A stretch of DNA of 36,250 bases from Planctomycetales bacterium (lineage in GTDB: Bacteria; Planctomycetota; Planctomycetia; Pirellulales; Lacipirellulaceae): positions 1-36,250 of the forward strand of contig JAGQOU010000235.1 in assembly GCA_020427145.1 (NCBI GenBank), in the 5' to 3' direction. This document shows positions 17,418 to 23,711 of the stretch, one piece after another. Under the pieces are notes generated by a model. That model was not told the origin of the DNA, searched no databases, and saw only the letters and a program-made list of their open reading frames with translations. Position 1 is the stretch's first letter, and each line of letters starts with the position of its first letter. A program made the translations under genes and the position numbers.

Positions 17418-18950
17418 CTAGTTCTCAATCACGACAAATCGCGTGCCGGCGTCGGTCTGGACCAGCAGCAGCACGCCCTTGCCGCTTGTCACGTTGGTCA
17501 GGGCGGCCTGCGCGTCGCTCACGCTGCCGACGGCGCGGCGGCCGATCTGGCGGATCACCATGCCCGGCTCCAGGCCGGCGCGGGCCGCCGGGCTGTTGGG
17601 CTCCACTGCCGTGATCACCACGCCGGTGGCGCCGTCCAGGCCAAGTTGCTGGGCCACTTCAGGGGTGAGTTGATCGAGGGCCATGCCAAGCGTCCGGACA
17701 GGGCGACCGGCCTCGCCATTGTTCGCCGTGTCGCCTGCAAGTCGTCGCGCGCCGTAGTCGGCGGGTTGAGCCTCGGGCGAAAACGCCAGCGAGAGCGCTT
17801 TGCCGTTGCGGACAATTTGCAGCGGATGCGTCGTGCCCAACTGCGACTGCTCGACCAAGAGTTGCAGGTCCTGGGCCGAACCGACGGCCTTGTTGTCCAG
17901 CTTGGTGATCACGTCGCCGACATGCAGACCCATCTTGGCCGCGGGCGTGTCGGGAGCCACCTGAGTGACGACCACCCCTTCGCGCGGCGCGACGCCGAAT
18001 TGCGTGGCGATGTCCTGCGTGAGCGGTTGAATACCCACGCCCAGGTAGGCGCGGTGCACCACTCCATCGGCGAGCAACTGGCTGCTTACCCAGTGAGCCA
18101 GGTTGGCGGGCACGGCAAAGCCAACGCCGTTGTTGCCGCCGGAACGCGACGAAATCGCCGTGTTGATGCCGACGACCTGCCCATCGAGATTCACCAGCGG
18201 ACCGCCGCTGTTGCCGGGGTTGATTGCCGCGTCGGTTTGAATGAAGTTTTCACGAGCCGCAATGCCAATGCCGCGATGGGTGGCGCTAACGATGCCCGCG
18301 GTGACCGTGCTCTCCAGACCAAAGGGTTGCCCCAGGGCGAGGACCCAATCGCCGATCTCCACGCGATCGCTGTCGCCCAAGGGCGCCGCGGTCAGCCCCG
18401 TTGCGCCGTCAATCCGGATGATCGCAAGATCGGTTTTCGGATCGGTGAGAACGGATGCGGCCTTGAACTCGCGGCCATCGCTCAGGCGAACCTTGACCTC
18501 GTCACCGCCGGCAACAACGTGGTTGTTGGTGAGAATAACGCCGGCGGGGTCGATGATCACGCCCGAGCCGAGTCCCACTTGATCGCTGCGGGGGGGCGAA
18601 CGAAATCCCTGGGGTCCGCTGTTTGGCATATTCTTGAAGAGATCCTCAAACGGCGTTCCTTCCAGCGGATTGCGTTCGCCAAACGGGTCGCTCGCCCCCG
18701 GATCGGTCGAATTCACCACTTGGTCGGCAGAGACGCGAGTCTCGATCGTCACCACGGCCGGCAGCACCTTCTCAGCCGCGGCGCGAAACGCGGTGGAGAG
18801 ACTCTTGGCCGAGGCAACGTCGGCGGCAATCTGCCCGGCCGACGCTGCGGTGGCAGGTTGCCTGGGAAGCGAAATCAACGCGGCGAGACCCAACAGCAGG
18901 GCTGCGGTCGCCAGCGCGAGTCGAGGCTGTCGTTGACTTGATTGTGCCAT
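17418..18950 (-). CDS. HtrA/Deg-family serine protease with two PDZ domains
   Basis: This 510-residue periplasmic protease has an N-terminal signal or anchor helix (about 11-28) and a trypsin-like domain. The triad is His144 (TNNHVV), Asp174 (TDLAI) and Ser248 (GNSGGP). PDZ1 runs about 301-390 (AYLGVGIQPL) and PDZ2 about 420-505 (LGMALDQLTPEVAQQLGLDG). The Q-linker-like segment FKNMPNSGPQGFRSPP before the protease domain is typical of DegP/DegQ. Such proteins degrade or chaperone misfolded envelope proteins. The gene is convergent with the glycosyltransferase gene. No second Deg protein or sigma-E-like operator is visible nearby. Whether it is DegP- or DegQ-like cannot be settled from sequence alone. 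Confidence 0.95.
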   Translation of the reverse strand: MAQSSQRQPRLALATAALLLGLAALISLPRQPATAASAGQIAADVASAKSLSTAFRAAAEKVLPAVVTIETRVSADQVVNSTDPGASDPFGERNPLEGTPFEDLFKNMPNSGPQGFRSPPRSDQVGLGSGVIIDPAGVILTNNHVVAGGDEVKVRLSDGREFKAASVLTDPKTDLAIIRIDGATGLTAAPLGDSDRVEIGDWVLALGQPFGLESTVTAGIVSATHRGIGIAARENFIQTDAAINPGNSGGPLVNLDGQVVGINTAISSRSGGNNGVGFAVPANLAHWVSSQLLADGVVHRAYLGVGIQPLTQDIATQFGVAPREGVVVTQVAPDTPAAKMGLHVGDVITKLDNKAVGSAQDLQLLVEQSQLGTTHPLQIVRNGKALSLAFSPEAQPADYGARRLAGDTANNGEAGRPVRTLGMALDQLTPEVAQQLGLDGATGVVITAVEPNSPAARAGLEPGMVIRQIGRRAVGSVSDAQAALTNVTSGKGVLLLVQTDAGTRFVVIEN

Positions 18951-19029
18951 AGTTCTGTTCCTCTCAATGTGGCAAGCGGCGTCGCCCTGCCAGGGGTTTG
19001 TTGTGAAGAATCGCTGACTTACGAAAAAG

Positions 19030-19056
19030 CCCCGCGACGGCAGGTCCGTCGCGGGG
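19030..19056 (-). terminator. Strong intrinsic terminator (minus strand)
   Basis: CCCCGCGACGG (19030-19040) and CCGTCGCGGGG (19046-19056) form a perfect 11-bp stem with a 5-base loop. Read on the minus strand the stem is followed by CTTTTTCG, a proper U-tract; on the plus strand it is not. It therefore ends a minus-strand transcript arriving from the right. The only candidate I can see for that transcript is the small ORF at 19092-19184. Confidence 0.8.
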
Positions 19057-19091
19057 GGTGAGCAAGCCTTCAGACGGTCGCGTGGTTGCGT

Positions 19092-19184
19092 CTATCGCGA
19101 TGGCTTGCCGGGAGCCGGCTCATCAGCCGGTTTGCTAAGCGTCGAGAGGCCGAGCGGCGCAGGTTTGGTTCTCTTGGACTTCAT
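19092..19184 (-). CDS. Possible 30-residue basic small protein
   Basis: A short frame from ATG 19182-19184 to TAG 19092-19094 encodes a Lys/Pro-rich peptide beginning MKSKRTKPAPLG and ending EPAPGKPSR. It stops 36 bases before the strong minus-strand terminator, the main reason to take it seriously. Codon third positions are mostly G or C, as in neighbouring genes. There is no recognisable ribosome site or promoter, and I know of no family. The terminated transcript could instead be a non-coding RNA. Confidence 0.33.
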   Translation of the reverse strand: MKSKRTKPAPLGLSTLSKPADEPAPGKPSR

Positions 19185-19579
19185 ATCTAATACGCTTGTC
19201 CGATTTGGGAGGTTCGCACAATACCTGAGTGTTCGCGTCGCATAGTCGGATTGCGCCTTCGCGCAAGGGCTCGCAACCTGATATTCGAATGATGCATACG
19301 CCGTGCCGCTGGGCGCCCCGCAGTACAGTTCGCGGCACTTGCACGAATGACAGCGCGGCTTTCAGCTTGTCGCTCGCCTCGTGGAGTTGGGCCGATGTTC
19401 ATGGCCGGCGACCATGAATCATCCAGCGCGCACCGAGATTGTTCGCCCCGGTTGCCGGTTGACGGCGCGAAAGCGAAAGCATTGTCACACGCCTCCCTTG
19501 GCGTTTGGATTGCTCACGCTTTTCTCGTGAGTCACTGCGTATAATTCTTGCGGTGAGCACAGCAAGGGAGAGTCCTGTC
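19185..19579. other. Intergenic stretch with promoter at its right end
   Basis: Apart from the -10 element at 19540 I see no gene or RNA structure. Overlapping minus-strand frames at 19135-19402 have no ribosome sites, no domains and no signal peptide. Confidence 0.45.
19540..19545 (+). promoter_or_regulatory. Consensus -10 box upstream of the hemerythrin-like gene
   Basis: TATAAT at 19540-19545 is a perfect -10 hexamer, unusual in this GC-rich region, with no good -35 at 16-18 bases. Transcription from about 19552 would give a leader near 28 bases, with GGGAG at 19566-19570 before ATG 19580. Confidence 0.5.
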
Positions 19580-20053
19580 ATGAATGCCGCCTTCGAAGAT
19601 CAATTGCGTCAGATCACCTTGGAATCAGAAGCCGTCGCGAACATTGGCGAGGCCGTCAAGACGGCTCTCGAATGGCATGCCCGCCCGGAGTTGCAGGGGC
19701 GTAAGGCCGCTGCTCTGCGGGAAGTGGCCACGACCTATGTCGCGCACCTCGTGCGATTGTTGGGGCTCGAGGAGGAGTCGGCGGCTCATCCGGCGGTCGG
19801 CGACGCATTGCCCGACCACCCCGAATTGGCAAACTGGCAGTCGCGATTGCTGGACGAATCCATGCGGTTGCGTCGTGAAGCAGGCGACGTGCAGCGCCAA
19901 CTCGACGCCGCTGACTCGCCGAGCGACGCCGCTTTGTTCGACCTGGCGTGTCGCGCGCTGCAGACGCTGCTACGACACGTCGCCCAGCACAATGCCGGCG
20001 AAATCGATCTGCTACAGGAAATGTGGACCCGCGACACCGGGTGCGGCGACTGA
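19580..20053 (+). CDS. All-helical protein, weakly hemerythrin-like
   Basis: This 157-residue protein has no signal peptide and appears entirely alpha-helical. Features recalling hemerythrin-like four-helix bundles are YVAHLVRLLGLEEE (His56, Glu64-66), followed by DHPELANWQSRLLDESMRLRRE, and HVAQHNAGEIDLLQEMW near the end (His133, His137, Glu141). The usual first-helix His/Asp pair is not obvious, so diiron binding is uncertain. ATG 19580 is well supported by GGGAG 9 bases upstream and a TATAAT box. It stands alone, convergent with the rhomboid-like gene. Hemerythrin-like domains serve in O2, NO or metal sensing. It could equally be an unrelated cytoplasmic helical protein. Confidence 0.7.
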   Translation: MNAAFEDQLRQITLESEAVANIGEAVKTALEWHARPELQGRKAAALREVATTYVAHLVRLLGLEEESAAHPAVGDALPDHPELANWQSRLLDESMRLRREAGDVQRQLDAADSPSDAALFDLACRALQTLLRHVAQHNAGEIDLLQEMWTRDTGCGD

Positions 20054-20147
20054 TTCGCCGCCGGAATTCGCGCCGATATTCACGTTGGTTTCTGCGTCAT
20101 CCCGCACTCGGGGACGAAGGGGCGACTGCGTCTTGGGACCAAGTCGC

Positions 20148-20819
20148 TCAGGAAACTCCCGGCCGTGCGTCGCCCTCCAGGGGAGTGGGCGGCCGATGTC
20201 TTGCGCGGCGACGCAACATGACGCCCCAGATCGCCCCCGCCGGCAGTGCGATGACGTGCGCGATGTCGGCCGGCAGAGAGTCGACCGCAGAGTCGACAGA
20301 TAATGCGGACCATATGAGGCGACAGCCAAGTAGGGTCGCCACAGCGGCGAGCATCAGCCAACGTCGGCGCGGCGAGGCGATCGCCGCCAAGACGGCGCCC
20401 AGGCAGCCGTAGTACCCCGCCGAGGGTCCGACGTCGCGAGCGACGTGCAGGAGGTCGCCCAGCGGATGCCCAAGCCGTCGTAGCGGGAAAACGGCCGCAG
20501 CGTCCTCCAGGATCAGCGTCGCGATATGGACGCTGACGAAGATCGCCATGGTTGCAAGGGTTCCGAACCGTCGCTCGGCCGCTCCGACGCAGGTGCAAAT
20601 CATTGCCACCGCAGCGTAGAAATTCCAGCCGCCGACCGTCAGAATGACTGACGAGACAATCCGCCGCCAGTCGCCGCGATGGAGGTCTTGCGGCGCGAAC
20701 CCCCAATGTTCCAACCAATCAGGTCCAAGTTCGCCAAGATGCGTACCGGTTCCGACGGCAATCGCGACCACGGCAATCACCAGGCAGATTGTGAAGGGGA
20801 CTTGGCGAGCGGTCGGCAT
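20148..20819 (-). CDS. Rhomboid-like intramembrane serine protease
   Basis: This 223-residue membrane protein has about six hydrophobic helices, starting with ICLVIAVVAIAVG (11-23). The candidate catalytic dyad is Ser133 in GPSAGYYGCLGAVLA and His188 in ADIAHVIALPAGAIWG. Both sit in the helices and spacing expected for rhomboids. The serine motif is GPSAG rather than the classical GASG, and the early WR-type loop motif is only partly present (RRIVSSVIL). Members cut transmembrane helices of other proteins. ATG 20819 begins just before the first helix; the ribosome site is weak. The C-terminal tail is Arg/Pro-rich. It is probably a single-gene unit. An inactive rhomboid homologue is the main alternative. 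Confidence 0.78.
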   Translation of the reverse strand: MPTARQVPFTICLVIAVVAIAVGTGTHLGELGPDWLEHWGFAPQDLHRGDWRRIVSSVILTVGGWNFYAAVAMICTCVGAAERRFGTLATMAIFVSVHIATLILEDAAAVFPLRRLGHPLGDLLHVARDVGPSAGYYGCLGAVLAAIASPRRRWLMLAAVATLLGCRLIWSALSVDSAVDSLPADIAHVIALPAGAIWGVMLRRRARHRPPTPLEGDARPGVS

Positions 20820-21262
20820 GGGCGCGAGCCGTTCAATCGGAGCATTGTTCCGGCGGCGAGGTCATCTTGCACGCCAGTCGGCAGGAAACGTCAGCAAAAA
20901 AATCGTTGCTGCCGCCGGGGACGCCGTGAGCTGTTTGGGAGTACCTGATCGACCACTCTAAGTATATTGCACCGGCGACGACCAGGACTTGCAAGATTTC
21001 CTCGGTCGCGCGCGCCGCCGAGGAGAGCGCATCTGAGGAAGATACGGCCAGGGCTTGGAACGGTCCCGGCCGTTCGCGTTTTCGCGCCGAGTGGGGCAGG
21101 GGCGCGTCAATAGGAGGCGACGGCAGGCCGGAGCGTTGATTGAGCATTGCCCGACCCTGAGTTTCTGAGCATTTCACCGATTGTCCCATACGCATCGCCA
21201 CGTCAGGCGTCGCGTCCCTCCCCAGGCGCCTGACGATTCGGCTCCCGCAGTCGACAAAGAAA
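20820..21262. other. Intergenic stretch upstream of the rhomboid-like gene
   Basis: No convincing gene is visible. The minus strand carries a TATACT box (complement of about 20959-20964) without a good -35, a possible weak promoter for the rhomboid-like gene. The open frame at 20833-21327 (-) has no start signals or domain character. Confidence 0.4.
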
Positions 21263-21293
21263 GCCCCGGGCGGCGAAAAATGCCGGCCGGGGC
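21263..21293 (-). terminator. Intrinsic terminator after the Lys/Asp-repeat gene
   Basis: GCCCCGGGCGGC (21263-21274) pairs with GCCGGCCGGGGC (21282-21293), a 12-position stem with one mismatch and a 7-base A-rich loop. On the minus strand TTTCTTTG follows, 35 bases beyond the stop of the repeat-protein gene. On the plus strand CGCTTGTTTTT follows, so it could act in both directions. Confidence 0.65.
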
Positions 21294-21327
21294 CGCTTGT
21301 TTTTGATTGGCGAATCGGCAAGAGCAA

Positions 21328-21846
21328 TTAGCCAATCATCATATAACGGCGACCGTTGCAGTTGTGACGCCGCGTCAGTTGGTCCGGCGAGTAGGAATTG
21401 GGCTTCCAGTGCTGCGTCGTCGAGGCGAGCAGTTCTCCATTGCTGACGCCGAGCTTGCCGTCTTGCTTCTTGTCGTTCTTCTTGGTTTCAGTCAGCAAGG
21501 CGCCATCTTTCTTGTCATCCTTCTTCTTCTCATCCTTCGTCGTCGCGACGAGCAACTTGCTGTCTTGCTTCTTATCGTCCTTTTTCTTCTCGTCGGTTTT
21601 CGCGACGAGGTTTTTCTCGTCCTTCTTTTTGTCATCCTTCTTTTTCTCGTTCGTCGTGGCAACGAGCTTCTTCTCGTCCTTTTTCTTGTCGTCATTCTTG
21701 TGCTCCGTCAGCGAGGCCATCGCGGCGGCGTGCGACTTCTTGTCGTCTTGCTTCTTCGGCGACTTCGGCGCGGATTGCGAGGACGATGCGCCGTAGCCGA
21801 CCAGCAACAATCCGAGGGCCAAGGTGGTGAATGTTTTGGTGAACAT
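21328..21846 (-). CDS. Exported Lys/Asp-rich repeat protein
   Basis: This 172-residue protein has a signal peptide (FTKTFTTLALGLLLVGYGA, cleavage near SQSA). A highly charged region at about 49-131 consists of some five imperfect repeats of 15-19 residues. Each has the core EKKKDDKKxD followed by a short hydrophobic LVATT-like spacer. The C-terminus (132-172) is different: GVSNGELLASTTQHWKPNSY and a His/Arg/Cys-containing end. The start at ATG 21846 is set by the signal peptide and CAGG 5 bases upstream. A near-consensus sigma-54 promoter lies about 210 bases upstream. I know of no matching family; binding of a polyanion or metal is possible from composition only. The gene lies directly downstream of a sigma-54 response regulator on the same strand. 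Confidence 0.8.
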   Translation of the reverse strand: MFTKTFTTLALGLLLVGYGASSSQSAPKSPKKQDDKKSHAAAMASLTEHKNDDKKKDEKKLVATTNEKKKDDKKKDEKNLVAKTDEKKKDDKKQDSKLLVATTKDEKKKDDKKDGALLTETKKNDKKQDGKLGVSNGELLASTTQHWKPNSYSPDQLTRRHNCNGRRYMMIG

Positions 21847-22056
21847 AGCCTGGATCTTTCTGAGTGGACGTGCGGCCCGTGGCCTGCATTCAGCAGGTCG
21901 CCGCACTAGGGGTTAGGACAAACCTTTCTAACTCGCAATGGAATACAGGGGTTGAATTAGATTGTCCTCCGGGTCTCAGGTGATTGGAAAGCCGATCCGC
22001 GTTTGCCGGCACGCAGCCGGCGGGAAAGCGACTGAATGACCATCGCAACCCACCCT
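21847..22056 (-). other. Long 5' leader of the Lys/Asp-repeat gene
   Basis: If transcription starts about 12 bases past the -12 element (near 22046), the leader is about 200 bases. It contains a GCCGGC-N5-GCCGGC hairpin (22005-22021). It also holds a strong Shine-Dalgarno-like GGAGGA (complement of 21965-21970) with no start codon at a usable distance. These could serve translational control, but that is inference. Confidence 0.35.
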
Positions 22057-22073
22057 GGCAATCGTCGTGCCAA
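22057..22073 (-). promoter_or_regulatory. Sigma-54 promoter (-24/-12)
   Basis: The minus strand reads TTGGCACG-ACGA-TTGCC. It matches the consensus YTGGCACG-N4-TTGCW at every position except the last base. The GG (22070-22071) and GC (22058-22059) are separated by exactly 10 bases, as sigma-54 requires. The predicted start is near 22046. The neighbouring gene on the right encodes a sigma-54 activator. Confidence 0.82.
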
Positions 22074-22136
22074 TGAGAAAACACGGCTCAGAATCGCGGC
22101 CACAGACGCCGCATCGCCGTCACGGCGGCCAGAAGT

Positions 22137-22151
22137 TGATCGTTGCGATCA
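22137..22151. promoter_or_regulatory. Candidate upstream activator site
   Basis: TGATCG-TTG-CGATCA is a 6-base inverted repeat centred about 98 bases upstream of the predicted sigma-54 start. That is the distance typical of NtrC-type enhancer sites. It overlaps the stop codon of the response regulator gene (22149-22151). Confidence 0.45.
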
Positions 22152-23624
22152 GTCGCGGTCCACATGCGCAGCAAGTTCGACCGAAATGCCCAAGCTGGCG
22201 AGTTTGGATCGCAGCGTGGTGCGGCTAATGCCGAGCCGCTTGGCCGCTTGGGTGAGATTGCCGCCGGTGGCGCGGATCACTTCCGCAATCACCTCGCGCT
22301 CGGCGTCGCCGACTACCTCGGCAAACACCTCGTGAGAGCCGGCCGCCAACCGTGCGCGGACTTGTTCGACGAGCGTCTGCGCCGAAAGCGCTGGCGGCTC
22401 CTCGCCATCGGTCTCGGGGGCCGCTGCATGGCCGCGGACGACCGTGTCGCGGCCCTCGCGTACCGAGGGGGGTAAGAACGCCGGCACGATAACCGGTCCG
22501 GTCGCTTCCAGCAGGGCGTGCTTGACGACGCTTTGCAGTTCGCGGACGTTGCCCGGCCACGCGTAGTCGGTCAGCAGCGCCAGGGCCTCCGGGGCTACTC
22601 CCTCGACTTGACGCCCCAGTTCCTTGCCAAATCGCCGCAGGAAGTGTTCTACCAGCAACGGCAGGTCTTCGTGCCGCTCGCGCAGCGGCGGGAGATGGAT
22701 CGTGTAAACGTTCAGCCGGTAGAACAGGTCGCTGCGAAATTCGCCATCGGCAATCGCCTGCTCCAGGTCACGGTTGGTGGCGGCAATCAGCCGCGCCCGG
22801 GTCGTAACTGTCTCGCTGCCGCCGACCCGTTCGAAGGTCTGGTCCTGCAGCACGCGCAAGATCTTGGTCTGCATCAGCGGCGTCATGTCGCCGATTTCAT
22901 CAAGGAAGAGCGTCCCATCGCTGGCCAATTCGAACTTGCCAATCCGCTTGCGGTCGGCCCCGGTGAACGAGCCCTTTTCGTGACCGAAGAGCTCGCTTTC
23001 GAGCAGCTGCTCAGGTATCGCGGCGCAGTTGATCGCCAGAAACTTTTCGTCAGCCCGTTGGCTGTATTGGTAAATTGCCCGGGCGACGACCTCCTTGCCC
23101 GTGCCACTTTCGCCCAGGATCAATGCGGTAACGTCCTTGGGGGCCACGCGGCCGATCGACCGGTACACCTCTTGCATGGCCGCACACTTGCCAACCAGCA
23201 GGTCGACCCCGTCGTCGGGAGTCTCGCCGTCGGCGGGGAGCCGCGCAGGGGTGCGCATCATGTGATTTGTTTCGGCAGCCGAAACGATCAAGTCCGTGAT
23301 GACATCGACGTCTAACGGCTTGAGGATATAGTCGAACGCCCCCATTCGCATCGCCTCAATCGCCGTCGCGGCCGTGCCGTGACCGGTCATCAGAATCACG
23401 GGGGTCTTCGGATCGATGCGATGGAGTTTCTCGAACGCCTCCAGCCCCGATAAATCGGGCAGTCGCACGTCCAATAACACGACGTCCGGCGGGGCCGCTA
23501 CAAATGCGTCGATCCCCGCTTGCGCGGTTCGAGCCGTCGCGACCTCAAACTCCGGCGCGGGAAAACCGTAGCGAAAGCACTCGAGAATGGCCTGCTCGTC
23601 GTCGATGATCAGCAGTTTGATCAT
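22149..23624 (-). CDS. NtrC-family sigma-54-dependent response regulator
   Basis: This 491-residue protein has three parts. The receiver domain (1-120) has acidic Asp8-Asp9, phosphoacceptor Asp52 (LLDVRLPD) and Lys102. The AAA+ domain (about 143-380) has Walker A GESGTGKE (171-178), the sigma-54 contact loop GSFTGA (218-223; usual form GAFTGA) and Walker B GTLFLDEIGD (237-246). The C-terminal Fis-type HTH is GGNLTQAAKRLGISRTTLRSKL. It remodels sigma-54 polymerase to open promoters when phosphorylated. ATG 23624 begins right at the receiver (MIKLLIIDDE); an upstream TTG would add six unneeded residues. It lies 87 bases after the hybrid kinase gene on the same strand. The repeat-protein gene with its sigma-54 promoter lies immediately downstream. 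Confidence 0.96.
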   Translation of the reverse strand: MIKLLIIDDEQAILECFRYGFPAPEFEVATARTAQAGIDAFVAAPPDVVLLDVRLPDLSGLEAFEKLHRIDPKTPVILMTGHGTAATAIEAMRMGAFDYILKPLDVDVITDLIVSAAETNHMMRTPARLPADGETPDDGVDLLVGKCAAMQEVYRSIGRVAPKDVTALILGESGTGKEVVARAIYQYSQRADEKFLAINCAAIPEQLLESELFGHEKGSFTGADRKRIGKFELASDGTLFLDEIGDMTPLMQTKILRVLQDQTFERVGGSETVTTRARLIAATNRDLEQAIADGEFRSDLFYRLNVYTIHLPPLRERHEDLPLLVEHFLRRFGKELGRQVEGVAPEALALLTDYAWPGNVRELQSVVKHALLEATGPVIVPAFLPPSVREGRDTVVRGHAAAPETDGEEPPALSAQTLVEQVRARLAAGSHEVFAEVVGDAEREVIAEVIRATGGNLTQAAKRLGISRTTLRSKLASLGISVELAAHVDRD

Positions 23625-23711
23625 GGGCTGCAGGGTCCTCAATGAATCGTGGTGAAAGTGAAGAAGGCGGCGATCGGGTACGGGGCGCCGCGCAGCTGCG
23701 ACAGGCGTTTG

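Noticed and set aside
21398..21796. Ser/Phe-rich plus-strand frame opposite the Lys/Asp-repeat gene
   Set aside because: It reads the complement of Lys codons (TTC/TTT). No ribosome site; the minus strand has the signal peptide and terminator.
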